From Rhodospirillaceae bacterium (GTDB lineage Bacteria > Pseudomonadota > Alphaproteobacteria > Bin65): 51,612 nt of DNA. Where the stretch lies: the NCBI GenBank assembly GCA_011523655.1, contig WTGH01000008.1:1-51612 (forward strand), read 5' to 3'. Made by a program: the position numbers and the translations under genes. Positions 7,270 through 16,230 of this stretch are shown one piece after another. Numbering within the stretch: the stretch's first letter is position 1; each line of letters starts with the position of its first letter. Below the pieces are notes generated by a model. That model was not told the DNA's origin. It did not search any database and was given only the letters and a program-made list of their open reading frames with translations.

Positions 7270-8121
7270 TTGGCGTCGCTGTTGCCAATCATCGTTCTGG
7301 CGATCGTCCAGGGGATCACCGAGTTTCTGCCGATCAGTTCGTCCGGCCACCTGGTGCTGACCTGGGAGGTCTTCGAGCAAAGCGGGGTCGCTACGCGCGC
7401 CGGCACGGCCAACGAAAGGCTGACTTTGGACGTCGCGGTTCACCTCGGCTCTCTCGGGGCCGTCATGCTCTATTTCTGGCGCGATGTCGGGCGTGTGGCG
7501 GGCGGCGGAATTCGGCTGCTGGCCGGACGGGTTACCGATGAGGGACGGCTCTTCCTGTATCTTGTCGTTGCGACCGTTCCGCTGGTCGTCGCCGGCCTGC
7601 TGGTCAACACCCTGTTCGGCAGCGCCTGGCGCAGCGTCGAAGTCGTCGCCTGGGCCAGCCTGGGCTTCGGCCTGCTGCTCTGGTTCGCCGACCGGACCGG
7701 CCTGACCATCAGCAAGATGGAACATACGACATTCGGGCAGGCGATCGTTATCGGCCTGGCTCAGGTGCTCGCGCTGATACCGGGGACGAGCCGGGCCGGA
7801 ATTGCCATGACCGCCGCCCGTGCGCTCGGTTTCGAGCGGTCCGACGCCGCCACCATTTCAATGCTCCTCGCAATCCCGGCGATTCTCGGCGCCTCGGCGC
7901 TCTTCGGTTACGACATTTACAAATCGGGCAACGTCGCTTTGCAGACCGACGCATTGCTCGCCGCCCTGCTGGCGCTGGCCGCCGCGCTGCTCGCCATCGC
8001 CGGCATGATGGCCTGGCTGCGGCGCGCGACGTTCACGCCATTTGCGGTCTACCGAATACTGTTGGGCGGGCTGCTCTTGTATCTGATCTACGTCGAAGAC
8101 ATGGCCCTCAGGCTTCAATAG
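7270..8121 (+). CDS. uppP: undecaprenyl-diphosphatase UppP (BacA)
   Basis: UppP removes a phosphate from undecaprenyl diphosphate so that the lipid carrier can be reused for peptidoglycan and other surface polymers. It is an inner-membrane enzyme acting at the periplasmic face. The 283 residues form about eight membrane spans. The two catalytic motifs are present: QGITEFLPISSSGHL at 14-28 and PGTSRAG at 171-177, where alanine replaces the usual serine after arginine. The start is TTG 7270, preceded by GGAGAA at a good distance; no ATG fits the family N-terminus. Confidence 0.93.
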   Translation: MASLLPIIVLAIVQGITEFLPISSSGHLVLTWEVFEQSGVATRAGTANERLTLDVAVHLGSLGAVMLYFWRDVGRVAGGGIRLLAGRVTDEGRLFLYLVVATVPLVVAGLLVNTLFGSAWRSVEVVAWASLGFGLLLWFADRTGLTISKMEHTTFGQAIVIGLAQVLALIPGTSRAGIAMTAARALGFERSDAATISMLLAIPAILGASALFGYDIYKSGNVALQTDALLAALLALAAALLAIAGMMAWLRRATFTPFAVYRILLGGLLLYLIYVEDMALRLQ

Positions 8122-8156
8122 GGGAAACTGCACCGGGAAGGCGGCAACGGGCTGTT

Positions 8157-9092
8157 TCAGGCCGTCGTCGCCTGCCGGAACCGCCCGTGGGGACGATACT
8201 GATCCAGATAGGTCGGCGCGATCGCTTCGGCGGCGGCCGGCGTTATCCCCAAGTCCGGAAATCCCGGCGCATCTTCCCCGACAATATTGTCCTCGCGGAG
8301 CAGCGCCAGCGTATCCCTCGTAAGGGGCGTCGGCACGGGCAGCAGGTCGAGAATGCCCGCCAAAAGGGACAGCGGACCCATCGGAAGCGCGACCCGCGGA
8401 CGCCGCCGCGCGCATATGGTCATTGCAAGGTCGATCAATTCGATATGGCGATAGACCCTCGGCCCCCCGAGTTGAAAGACACCGCCTTCCGGCAGGTCCA
8501 GGGCCGCAACGGCCGCCTCCGCAACGTCGCCGACATAGACAGGCTGCATTTTCGTCGCCCCGGCAATGACCGGAAAGACGGGCGCGTTCTTCAGGATGCG
8601 GCCGATCAGGTTGAAGAACCTGTCCTCCTGGCCGAAAATGACGGAGGGCTGGAGTATGGCCGCATTGCCGAAAGCGTCGCGAACGGCCCGTTCGCCCCGG
8701 GCGCGGGCAACGACGTATCTGGATTTCGAAGCCTCCGTCGCGCCGATGCCCGACAGATGGACGAACCGCCGGACTCCGGCCTCCCGGCTCAGTCTGGCGA
8801 CCCGGCCCGCGCCCTCATGGTGGACCGAATCGAACCCGTTGCGCGATCCGTCCCAGAAGCCGACCGCATTGATGACGGCGTCCGCATCGCGAACCGCGGC
8901 CCGGACCGACCGTTCGCTGCGAACATCGCCCGGCACCGGCGCAACCTGCCCGACTGCGCCCATCGGTTTCAGAAACAATGCACGTTCCGGGTTGCGCACC
9001 GCGGCCCGCACGATCGTTCCGCGCTCCGCGAGGCGTTTCACGACATACCGCCCGACGAAACCCGAGCCGCCGAAGACCGTTACCCGTTCCAT
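8157..9092 (-). CDS. NDUFA9-like NAD(P)-binding protein
   Basis: This is an atypical short-chain dehydrogenase related to the complex I accessory subunit NDUFA9. Bacterial members often lie near quinone or respiratory genes, and their reaction is mostly unknown. The 311 residues start with the Rossmann loop GGSGFVGRYV at about residues 8-17 and contain LSGIGATEASKSRYVVAR, the region that holds the active-site tyrosine in relatives. The ATG at 9092 was chosen because it directly begins the Rossmann strand MERVTVFGG; a start 16 codons upstream would add an unrelated stretch. It converges with uppP, leaving only 35 bases between them. Confidence 0.82.
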   Translation of the reverse strand: MERVTVFGGSGFVGRYVVKRLAERGTIVRAAVRNPERALFLKPMGAVGQVAPVPGDVRSERSVRAAVRDADAVINAVGFWDGSRNGFDSVHHEGAGRVARLSREAGVRRFVHLSGIGATEASKSRYVVARARGERAVRDAFGNAAILQPSVIFGQEDRFFNLIGRILKNAPVFPVIAGATKMQPVYVGDVAEAAVAALDLPEGGVFQLGGPRVYRHIELIDLAMTICARRRPRVALPMGPLSLLAGILDLLPVPTPLTRDTLALLREDNIVGEDAPGFPDLGITPAAAEAIAPTYLDQYRPHGRFRQATTA

Positions 9093-9408
9093 CTGCTGTC
9101 CGTTGGCTGGCGAGAGACATGGCGACCTTGGAAACGCCATTCTCTAGCCTTCTGACCGTTGAAAAACAATGTGACGAAGCCGACATGACCGGTCCGGCGC
9201 GCAGCCGGTTCGGCGTGCAGGGGCGGCAATGGCGGACGATGAACGATCCACCGGATGCAATCCGCGACATCGCTGCGCCGCCGCGTCCCGGCTGTGCGAT
9301 TGACAGGGCGAAGCCCGGCGGTTACCCACTGGCGCTTCGTCTTGAGCGAACGGCGCGCGGCCGGATTTTGCGTCGGCGACCGTGCCGGCCGGGAGGCGGC
9401 GGTTGAGT
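9093..9408. other. intergenic region between the NDUFA9-like gene and tRNA-Leu
   Basis: I see no gene here. It should hold two divergent promoters. One is clear for the minus-strand gene (separate entry). For the tRNA, TTGACA at 9300-9305 with a weak -10 TACCCA at 9323-9328 (spacing 17) is the best candidate, giving a leader of about 75 nt before the mature tRNA. Confidence 0.4.
9141..9169 (-). promoter_or_regulatory. candidate promoter of the NDUFA9-like gene
   Basis: On the minus strand TTGTTT (9169-9164) and TAGAGA (9146-9141) are spaced by 17 bases. The predicted start is near 9134, giving a leader of about 42 nt to the ATG at 9092. Confidence 0.5.
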
Positions 9409-9495
9409 GCCCAGGTGGCGGAATTGGTAGACGCGCAGGTTTCAGGTACCTGTGGCCGCATGGCCGTGGAAGTTCGAGTCTTCTCCTGGGCACCA
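9409..9495 (+). tRNA. tRNA-Leu (anticodon CAG)
   Basis: The 87-base gene folds as a class II tRNA. The acceptor stem is GCCCAGG (9409-9415) with CCTGGGC (9485-9491), followed by discriminator A and an encoded CCA (9493-9495). The D-loop holds TTGGTAGACGC. The anticodon arm is CAGGT, loop TTCAGGT, ACCTG, giving anticodon CAG, which reads CUG, likely the main leucine codon in this GC-rich genome. A long variable arm (TGGCCGCATGGCC) and a T-arm with TTCGAGT follow. All elements are intact. Confidence 0.96.
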
Positions 9496-9644
9496 TTCCC
9501 GTCAGCGCCGCGTTTCGGCAAGGACTGCGCGAGACCGGTTGCGGAGACGGCATCCGGCCGCCGGCGCCCCCCGGATCGGGCCGGCGCCTGCGCGCGGGAT
9601 CGGGACGGCCCGACGCGCGGTCAAGGGCAGTACATTTAGCAGCA

Positions 9645-10271
9645 ATGGCGACGGCACCGGACATCCGACTGTATCGCGGCGATCTCCCGGACGGGCTGCG
9701 CTTCAGCGGGCCGGTCGCCGTCGATTCCGAGACCATGGGCCTCAATCCGGCGCGGGACCGGCTGTGCCTCGTACAACTGTCCGCCGGAGACGGTGTCTGT
9801 CACCTTGTCCAGATTGCGAACGGGCAGACCGAAGCGCCGAATCTCGGGGCAATCCTGGCCGATCCGGCGATCCTCAAACTGTTTCATTTCGGCCGCTTCG
9901 ACATCGCGGTTTTCCTGCACCGGCTCGGTGTCCTGACAGCGCCGGTCTACTGCACGAAAATCGCGTCGCAGCTCGTCCGCACCATGACCGACCGTCACAG
10001 CCTGAAGGACCTCTGCAAGGATCTTCTGGACGTCGAAATTTCCAAGCAGCAGCAGACCTCCGACTGGGGCGCGGAGGAACTGGACGAGGACCAGCGGCGC
10101 TATGCGGCGACCGATGTCCTTTACCTGCACCGGCTCAAGACCGAACTCGACCGGTTGCTCGAGCGCGAAGGCCGGACCGAACTGGCCCGGAAATGTTTCG
10201 ACTTTCTTCCCTACAGGGCGGCCCTGGATATTGCCGGCTGGGCCGAACAGGACATATTTGCTCATTCGTGA
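9645..10271 (+). CDS. rnd: ribonuclease D-like 3'-5' exonuclease
   Basis: This is a DEDD-family exonuclease that trims RNA 3' ends. The acidic residues are visible: D27 and E29 in VDSETMG, D86 in HFGRFD, and Y152 with D156 in RRYAATDVLYL, the DEDDy arrangement. The protein is only 208 residues because it lacks the C-terminal HRDC domains of Escherichia coli RNase D. Alphaproteobacteria often have this short form beside kdsD. The ATG at 9645 starts the family N-terminus. Longer upstream frames run through the tRNA and are not credible. The tRNA gene 149 bases upstream is a suggestive neighbour, since RNase D acts on tRNA precursors. Confidence 0.88.
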   Translation: MATAPDIRLYRGDLPDGLRFSGPVAVDSETMGLNPARDRLCLVQLSAGDGVCHLVQIANGQTEAPNLGAILADPAILKLFHFGRFDIAVFLHRLGVLTAPVYCTKIASQLVRTMTDRHSLKDLCKDLLDVEISKQQQTSDWGAEELDEDQRRYAATDVLYLHRLKTELDRLLEREGRTELARKCFDFLPYRAALDIAGWAEQDIFAHS

Positions 10272-10289
10272 ATCCGTTTCGCCGCCGAA

Positions 10290-10319
10290 TTGGCCCAAAT
10301 GGATCAATTCTGCTAGGAT
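10290..10319 (+). promoter_or_regulatory. candidate promoter of the kdsD-lpt operon
   Basis: TTGGCC (10290-10295) and an extended -10, TGCTAGGAT (10311-10319), are spaced by 18 bases. It lies in the 152-base gap before kdsD and would give a leader of about 100 nt. Confidence 0.45.
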
Positions 10320-10423
10320 CGATGCCGGGTTTCGGAACAGCGGCTGCCGGGCAAACCGCCCGGAGGCATGCGCCGCAGCCGGCGTCGGCACAACCGGCCC
10401 TTTATTCCGGTTGCGGAGAGGAT

Positions 10424-11473
10424 ATGAGACAGCCATCACCCAATGCCGCGCCCGAAAGCCCGGAAGAGCGCGATGTTGCCGAGGTGACGGCGCCGGTCGT
10501 CAATGGCCGCAGCGAGGTCGTTGCCTCTGCACTTCGCGTCTTTACCCTTGAATGCGAGGGCATCGCCGCGCTGAAGACGGCCCTGGACAGCGACATGGGC
10601 GACGCATTCTGCCGGGCCGTCGAGATTATCCGCGGCACGGCGGGGCGGCTGGTCGTAACCGGCATGGGCAAGAGCGGCCATATCGGCCGCAAGATCGCCG
10701 CGACCATGGCGTCGGTCGGAACGCCGGCCTATTTCGTGCATCCGGGCGAAGCCAGCCACGGCGACATGGGCATGATCCGCCCCGATGACGTGGTGCTGGC
10801 GCTGTCGAACTCCGGCGAAACGACGGAACTGAACGACATCATCGGCTATTGCAGCCGGTTCGGAATCGATCTGATCGGGATCACCGGCGATCCGGACAGC
10901 GCCCTTGCCGAAGCGTCGACCGTCGCGCTGACGATGCCGAGATCGGCCGAGGCCTGCCCGCTCGGCCTGGCGCCGACCACGTCGATGGCGATGGCGCTTG
11001 CCCTGGGCGATGCGCTGGCGGTGGCGCTTCTGGAACGCCGCGGCTTCTCCGCCGACGACTTCCAGGTCCTTCATCCGGGCGGCAAGCTCGGCCGGCGCCT
11101 GACCCGGGTCGCCGACATCATGCACATTGGCGAGGCGATGCCTCTGGTCCGTCCGAACGACCGGATGGCCGAAGTTCTGATCGTTATGACCGCACGCCGG
11201 CTCGGCTGCGCCGGAGTGGTCGGCCCGGCAGGCGATCTTGTCGGCATCATTACGGACGGTGACCTGCGGCGGCACATGGATGCCGGCCTGGTATCGCGGG
11301 AAGCGTCTGGCGTGATGACCCCGGCTCCGGTTACGATCCGTCCGGAAGCGCTGGCGGCGGAAGCCCTTGGCCTCATGAATGCGCGCGAAATTACAGGCCT
11401 GTTCGCCGTCCGCGACGGTGAGCCGGTCGGGTTCGTCCATCTTCACGATTGCCTGCGGGACGGCGTGGCATGA
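10424..11473 (+). CDS. kdsD: arabinose-5-phosphate isomerase KdsD (SIS + CBS domains)
   Basis: KdsD converts ribulose-5-phosphate to arabinose-5-phosphate, the first committed step to Kdo, the inner-core sugar of LPS. The 349 residues contain a SIS domain (about 60-190, with GMGKSGHIGRK and LSNSGETTEL) and a pair of CBS domains (about 220-345). The ATG at 10424 follows GGAGAGGAT. Here kdsC does not follow, so the Kdo-8-phosphate phosphatase must be encoded elsewhere. The stop overlaps the lptC start (ATGA). Confidence 0.92.
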   Translation: MRQPSPNAAPESPEERDVAEVTAPVVNGRSEVVASALRVFTLECEGIAALKTALDSDMGDAFCRAVEIIRGTAGRLVVTGMGKSGHIGRKIAATMASVGTPAYFVHPGEASHGDMGMIRPDDVVLALSNSGETTELNDIIGYCSRFGIDLIGITGDPDSALAEASTVALTMPRSAEACPLGLAPTTSMAMALALGDALAVALLERRGFSADDFQVLHPGGKLGRRLTRVADIMHIGEAMPLVRPNDRMAEVLIVMTARRLGCAGVVGPAGDLVGIITDGDLRRHMDAGLVSREASGVMTPAPVTIRPEALAAEALGLMNAREITGLFAVRDGEPVGFVHLHDCLRDGVA

Positions 11474-12174
11474 CGGATGCGGGCCGGTCCCGGCGGTATC
11501 GCGAAGCCCGGGCCCGGCAGCGGGACGGCTATACGCGCTTCGTGAACCTGATGAAATTCGCGTTGCCGAGCCTCGCTTTCACGATCATTGTGGCGGCGCT
11601 GTTCTGGCCGACCTTTGTCAGTACCGGCAAGCAGGCGAGCGACGTGGCCCGCGATGCCCTGACTCCGTCCGGCCTGCGAAACTTCACGATGGAAGCGCCG
11701 GTTTTTGTTGCGACCGACGACCGGAATCGTCCCTACCGCCTGACGGCGACGAGAGCCCGCCAGGTCGACCACAAGGCGACGGCGGTGGCGCTCGACGATC
11801 CGGAGGCGAATCTTGAGCTCACCGGCGGCGTTCAGGTGCGGATCAAGGCGGACAACGGCCGGTTCGACCGCGCGAGGAACCGGTTGACGCTGTCGGGCGA
11901 TGTGAATGTCTATCATGGCAGCGATTATCGCTTCCGGACTGCAGAGGCGACGTTCGACATGAAATCGAACTCGGCCTGGGGCGGGCGCAACGTCTACGCC
12001 TCCGGACCGGAGACGACGGTTGCGGCACAGGGATTCCGGATCGTCGACAGGGGGATGACCGTGATTTTCACGGGCAGGACCAAGGCGACTTTGCACCTGG
12101 ACCGGGCAGGTCCGGATGGAAGTCCTGCCGAACCCGCCGCTGAGCCTGCCGCTCTTCTGGAATCCACCCGATGA
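11470..12174 (+). CDS. lptC: LPS export protein LptC
   Basis: LptC is a single-span inner-membrane protein that takes LPS from the LptB2FG transporter and passes it to LptA. The 234 residues have one N-terminal membrane span (about 30-50, LPSLAFTIIVAALFW) followed by a periplasmic beta-jellyroll with the OstA-like patterns ELTGGVQVRIKADNG and GDVNVYHGSDYRFRTAEA. The ATG at 11470 lies in the kdsD stop, and the end overlaps lptA the same way. Sequence similarity in this family is low, so the call also rests on the lptA-lptB context. Confidence 0.88.
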   Translation: MTDAGRSRRYREARARQRDGYTRFVNLMKFALPSLAFTIIVAALFWPTFVSTGKQASDVARDALTPSGLRNFTMEAPVFVATDDRNRPYRLTATRARQVDHKATAVALDDPEANLELTGGVQVRIKADNGRFDRARNRLTLSGDVNVYHGSDYRFRTAEATFDMKSNSAWGGRNVYASGPETTVAAQGFRIVDRGMTVIFTGRTKATLHLDRAGPDGSPAEPAAEPAALLESTR

Positions 12175-13133
12175 GCCGGGCGGCCGGACTGTCTCTTCTG
12201 CTTGCCGGAACGGCCCTTCCGCTTGCATGGTTGTCGGCACCGCAGCCGCTCCATGCACAGAACGAAGGGTTGCTTGCCCACTCCGATCAGCCCTTGTCGA
12301 TCGAAGCCGATCGTGGCATCGAATGGCGCCGCACGGAGCAGGTGTATATCGCCCGGGGCAATGCGATGGCGCGGCAAGGCAAGACCAGCATCCGCGCCGA
12401 CGAATTGAAGGCGCACTACAGAAAACGCGCGGAAAACAGGACGCAGTTCTGGAAGGTCACGGCGACGGGCAACGTCGACATCAAGACCGCGAAAGAGACG
12501 GCGACCGGCGAATCGGCAATCTACATGATCGATACCGGCGTTTTCGTCTTGCGCGGACGCAATCTGAAGCTGGCAAACGGTTCGCAGACCATCACCGCCA
12601 CCGACCGGATCGAGTATCGCAGCAAGGATCAGCGCGCCTTTGTGATCGGAAACGCGAAGGTCGTGGATGGCGAGCGGGTCATCCGCGCCAGCCGCTTCGT
12701 CGCCTTTCTGAAAGACGGCGCCGGCGGCAGAGTCGCCCTGCGCCGTGTCGAAGCGCAGGGCAGCGTCGTCATAACCACCAGGACCGAAGTCATCCGCGCC
12801 GACCGCGGCGACTACGACAGCGAATCACGGCTCGCGACCCTGACCGGAAACGTAAAGCTGACCCGTTGCGAGAATCAGCTGAACGGTGAAAAGGCGGTCG
12901 TCAATCTCAAGACCGGGGTGAGTCGCATGGTCGGCCGGGTCAGGGTCCTGCTGGTTCCGGGCGATAGCGCAAAGGCGTGCAAACCGGATGCTTCCGACGT
13001 CAGGAAAAAGAGCGACAGCGGAAGCGCGCCGCGAAAATCCGAAACGGTTGCAGGTGGAAAGACCGGCGCCGTGCTGACGCAGCGGATCAATGCCGTGCCG
13101 CGCGCCCGGGAGAAGCAGACCGGCGCGCAGTAA
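12171..13133 (+). CDS. lptA: LPS transport periplasmic protein LptA
   Basis: LptA forms the periplasmic bridge along which LPS moves to the outer membrane. The product has a signal peptide of about 30 residues ending near PLHAQ and then two OstA-like repeats (about 38-150 and 150-265), with SIEADRGIEW and the recurring GNAMARQG, TGNVDIKT and GNVKLTR beta-strand patterns. At 320 residues it is much longer than the roughly 185 of the enterobacterial protein. The extra length is the second repeat region and a charged C-terminal tail of about 55 residues. The ATG overlaps the lptC stop. Confidence 0.88.
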   Translation: MSRAAGLSLLLAGTALPLAWLSAPQPLHAQNEGLLAHSDQPLSIEADRGIEWRRTEQVYIARGNAMARQGKTSIRADELKAHYRKRAENRTQFWKVTATGNVDIKTAKETATGESAIYMIDTGVFVLRGRNLKLANGSQTITATDRIEYRSKDQRAFVIGNAKVVDGERVIRASRFVAFLKDGAGGRVALRRVEAQGSVVITTRTEVIRADRGDYDSESRLATLTGNVKLTRCENQLNGEKAVVNLKTGVSRMVGRVRVLLVPGDSAKACKPDASDVRKKSDSGSAPRKSETVAGGKTGAVLTQRINAVPRAREKQTGAQ

Positions 13134-13209
13134 TGTCCGTTTGCCGAAGCGTTACCTGCTAGGACCGGCGCCGCGCTTCGACGGGCGGAACCGGAGAAAG
13201 GAGGCCGGA

Positions 13210-13998
13210 TTGGCCGATCGGGACGACCACGCACTTTCCGGGGACGGGACCGCCGGGCCGCGCCTCGTGGCTACCAACGACGGGCTGGTTGCCGACGGCC
13301 TGGGCAAACGCTTCAAGAAGCGACCCGTGCTGCGCGGCGTCTCCCTCGCCGTGCAGCGCGGCGAGGCCGTCGGCCTGCTCGGGCCCAACGGCGCCGGCAA
13401 GACCACCAGTTTCTACATCATCACCGGCCTGATCCGGCCCGACGCCGGGACGATCCTGCTCGACGGTCAGGACATCACCGACCTGCCCATGTACCGGCGT
13501 GCGCGCCTCGGGATTGGCTATCTGCCGCAGGAGCCGTCGATTTTCCGCGGCATGACCGTCGAGAACAATATCCGTGCCGCGCTGGAAGTGGTCGAAGCGG
13601 ACCGGGAAGCCCGGGAGACCGTGCTGGACGATCTGCTCGCGGAATTCTCCGTGACCCATCTGCGCCACACGCCGGCGATTGCGCTGTCCGGCGGCGAGCG
13701 GCGGCGGGTGGAGATTGCCCGCGCCCTGGCGTCGAAGCCGGGCTTCATCCTGCTCGACGAACCGCTCGCCGGCATCGACCCGATCGCGGTCGGCGATGTC
13801 CGGGATCTCGTCTCGCATCTCAAGGACCGCGGGATCGGCGTGTTGATTACCGACCACAACGTCCGCGAAACGCTCGATATCGTCGACCGCGCCTACATCA
13901 TGCATGACGGTGTTGTGCTGATGGACGGGGCGCCCGGCGATATCGTCCGGCACGAGGATGTGCGCCGGGTTTATTTGGGCGATACGTTCCGCCTTTAG
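13210..13998 (+). CDS. lptB: LPS export ABC transporter ATP-binding protein LptB
   Basis: LptB is the ATPase of the LPS exporter, working with LptF and LptG, which are not in the window. The 262 residues hold Walker A GPNGAGKTT (58-66), the signature LSGGERRRVE and Walker B FILLDEPLAGIDP, the last typical of LptB. I chose TTG 13210 because AAAGGAGG lies five bases before it. The frame is open further upstream but has no other good site. About 25 extra residues precede the usual family start. rpoN follows after 24 bases. Confidence 0.9.
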   Translation: MADRDDHALSGDGTAGPRLVATNDGLVADGLGKRFKKRPVLRGVSLAVQRGEAVGLLGPNGAGKTTSFYIITGLIRPDAGTILLDGQDITDLPMYRRARLGIGYLPQEPSIFRGMTVENNIRAALEVVEADREARETVLDDLLAEFSVTHLRHTPAIALSGGERRRVEIARALASKPGFILLDEPLAGIDPIAVGDVRDLVSHLKDRGIGVLITDHNVRETLDIVDRAYIMHDGVVLMDGAPGDIVRHEDVRRVYLGDTFRL

Positions 13999-14022
13999 GA
14001 AAGCGATTCGAATGGCGGACTG

Positions 14023-15492
14023 ATGGCCGCGCCCGGCGTTTCCCTCGAACTCCGCCAGCGGCGGAAACTGACACAAACCCTGACGCCGGCACTGCAGCAG
14101 TCGATCAAACTGCTGCAGTTGTCCAGTTTCGAGCTTGATGCTGTCGTCCGTGAAGCGCTCGAGACCAATCCGCTGCTGTCTCTGGACGAACCGGCCGATG
14201 ACGCGGCGACCGGCCGGATACAGGCGCCGGCGCGCAATCCGGCGGCCGGGTACCGGCCGACGCCGGAAGCCACCCGGCTGTTCGGCGCTGCGGCGGGCGC
14301 GTCGCCCGGCGCTGACCGCCATAATACGCAGATAGACGCGCACGGCCCCGACCGGCCGGATGCGGTGTCGGAACGAACGCTTCAGGATGTCCTCTTCGAA
14401 GATATTGCGTTTTCGTTCGCCGATGCGGTTGAGCGCACCGTCGCAATCGATCTGAGCGGCCTGCTCGACGAGGCAGGATATCTGGCGGGCGACCCCGGCG
14501 ACGTCGCCGCCCTTCGCGGTGTGCCGGAGGCGCTGGTCTCCGACATCCTGGGACGGTTGCAGGCTCTGGCTCCGCCCGGCCTCTTTGCCCGGAACCTGGG
14601 CGAATGCCTGCGCCTGCAACTCTTGGACGCCGACACGCTCGATCCGTCGATGGACGCGCTGCTGGACAAGCTGCCGCTGCTGACCGAACGCGGCCCGGAG
14701 GCCCTTGCCGCCGCCGCTGGCATCGAACCCGACGACCTGCCGCGCTTTCTCGACCGTCTCCGCGCGCTCGATCCGCGGCCGGGCCTGGCCCTGGCGGGCG
14801 TCGCCGCGCCGACGATCGTGCCGGACCTGATCGTCCGCCCGGCGACCGATGCGCTCCGCGGCGACGGGGACCATGCCTGCCGGCTCGGCCCATGGGTTGT
14901 CGCAGTCAATCCGGATACAGCGCCCCGCCTCGCTCTCGACCGTGCCGGCCTGGAAAGGCTGCGCGCGCAGGCGCGGAGTCAAGACGAAAAGGCCTATCTC
15001 AGGAAAAGGACCGACGAAGCAGGCTGGCTCATCCAGGCGATCGAAAGACGACGGGCGACCATCCTGAGCCTGGGCGTCGAGATTTTCCGCCGCCAGCAGG
15101 AATTCCTGGAGCACGGGACCGTGCGGCTCAGGCCGATGACCCGCAAGGACATCGCCGGCGTAACCGGCCTCCACGAAAGCACCGTAAGCCGGGCGGTGAA
15201 CGAAAAGTTCGCCGCGACACCCCAGGGCGTCTTCGCGCTGAAGTTTCTCTTTTCCTCGCGGGTCGGCGCGCTGAACGGCGGGCCCGGCCATGCCGCAAGC
15301 GCCGTCCGGCATCGGTTGCGCTTGTTGATCGACAGGGAACCGACCCCTCTTTCGGACGCAGCGATCACGCGCCTGCTGCGCGCCGAAGGTTACGACCTCG
15401 CGCGCCGCACTGTCGCCAAATACAGGGAAATGCTGCGGATTCCTTCCTCGGTCGAGCGTCGCCGGCGCCGGCGAATCGAACGGGCGGCATGA
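14023..15492 (+). CDS. rpoN: RNA polymerase sigma-54 factor RpoN
   Basis: RpoN directs RNA polymerase to -24/-12 promoters that need an enhancer-binding activator, for nitrogen use and other functions. The 489 residues show the N-terminal activator-contact region (LRQRRKLTQTLTPALQQSI), the central core-binding domain, the helix-turn-helix around TRKDIAGVTGLHESTVSRAV and the RpoN box ARRTVAKYRE at 460-469. The position after lptB and before hpf and ptsN is the usual one in Proteobacteria. The start at ATG 14023 is 24 bases after the lptB stop. Confidence 0.96.
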   Translation: MAAPGVSLELRQRRKLTQTLTPALQQSIKLLQLSSFELDAVVREALETNPLLSLDEPADDAATGRIQAPARNPAAGYRPTPEATRLFGAAAGASPGADRHNTQIDAHGPDRPDAVSERTLQDVLFEDIAFSFADAVERTVAIDLSGLLDEAGYLAGDPGDVAALRGVPEALVSDILGRLQALAPPGLFARNLGECLRLQLLDADTLDPSMDALLDKLPLLTERGPEALAAAAGIEPDDLPRFLDRLRALDPRPGLALAGVAAPTIVPDLIVRPATDALRGDGDHACRLGPWVVAVNPDTAPRLALDRAGLERLRAQARSQDEKAYLRKRTDEAGWLIQAIERRRATILSLGVEIFRRQQEFLEHGTVRLRPMTRKDIAGVTGLHESTVSRAVNEKFAATPQGVFALKFLFSSRVGALNGGPGHAASAVRHRLRLLIDREPTPLSDAAITRLLRAEGYDLARRTVAKYREMLRIPSSVERRRRRRIERAA

Positions 15493-15586
15493 TCCGGCGC
15501 GCAGTGCGCGGCGACGAACAGCCGGTGCCGAAAAATTTAGCCGACACCGTCTTGACAGAGCGCGTTTGAACGGCCGGAATACCGGT

Positions 15587-16192
15587 ATGAATGTCAAGGT
15601 CACCGGCCGGCACTTCGATGTCGGTCAAGCTTTGCGGCGGCACGCCGAATCCACCCTGGGCGATACCGTCGGCAAATTCTTCGAACGGGCCCTCGACGCG
15701 ACCGTTACGTTCGACAAGCACGGTCACGAATTTTCCGTCGACATCAAGGTCCATGTCAGCCGCGGGCTTCACGTCCTTGGCGAAGGCCGGGCGGAGGATC
15801 CCCATCTGGCTTTCAACAAGGCCGCGGAGCACATCGCAAAGCGACTGCGGCGCAACAAGCGGCGCATCCGCGACCACCACCCGGCGCCGCCGAGGGACCT
15901 TGAAACGTTGACGGCTCAACAATACATCCTCACCCGGGAGGAAGAGCCTGAGATCGAACAGGCCGATGCAGGCGCCACAGTGAACGGCCGGGACGAGCCG
16001 GTTGTGGTTGCAGACATGACGACGGACATTGCTTCGTTGACGGTCGGAGAAGCCGTCATGCGCATGGATCTGGCGGATCTGCCCGCCATGATGTTCCGAA
16101 ATGTGGCCCATGGGGGCCTCAACATGATCTACCGCCGTGCCGATGGCCATATCGGCTGGGTCGATCCAGAAGGCGCTGCCGAAACCCACTGA
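15587..16192 (+). CDS. hpf: ribosome hibernation-promoting factor HPF, long form
   Basis: Long HPF binds the 30S decoding centre and pairs ribosomes into inactive 100S dimers in stationary phase. The product has 201 residues. The N-terminal domain (1-100) has MNVKVTGRHFDVGQALRRH and the basic HIAKRLRRNKRR stretch that contacts rRNA. The C-terminal dimerisation domain (about 145-195) has LTVGEAVMRMDL and NMIYRRADGHIGWVDP. The start at ATG 15587 fits the conserved N-terminus; one seven codons upstream is less likely. TTGACA at 15552-15557 could be its own -35, but no good -10 follows. Confidence 0.93.
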   Translation: MNVKVTGRHFDVGQALRRHAESTLGDTVGKFFERALDATVTFDKHGHEFSVDIKVHVSRGLHVLGEGRAEDPHLAFNKAAEHIAKRLRRNKRRIRDHHPAPPRDLETLTAQQYILTREEEPEIEQADAGATVNGRDEPVVVADMTTDIASLTVGEAVMRMDLADLPAMMFRNVAHGGLNMIYRRADGHIGWVDPEGAAETH

Positions 16193-16230
16193 CGTTTCGG
16201 ACTGCACCCGCTTTCAGGGTAGAGAAGCTG

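Noticed and set aside
9541..9600. GC-rich inverted repeat after tRNA-Leu as a terminator.
   Set aside because: The stem depends on GGCGCC, which is self-complementary and common in this DNA, and there is no T-run.
15552..15587. A sigma-54 promoter before hpf.
   Set aside because: No GG/GC -24/-12 pair is present. Only a TTGACA without a good -10 is seen.
13159..15603. Very long open frame on the minus strand opposite lptB and rpoN.
   Set aside because: It is a shadow of GC-rich coding DNA. The plus-strand genes match known families along their whole length, and the minus frame matches nothing.
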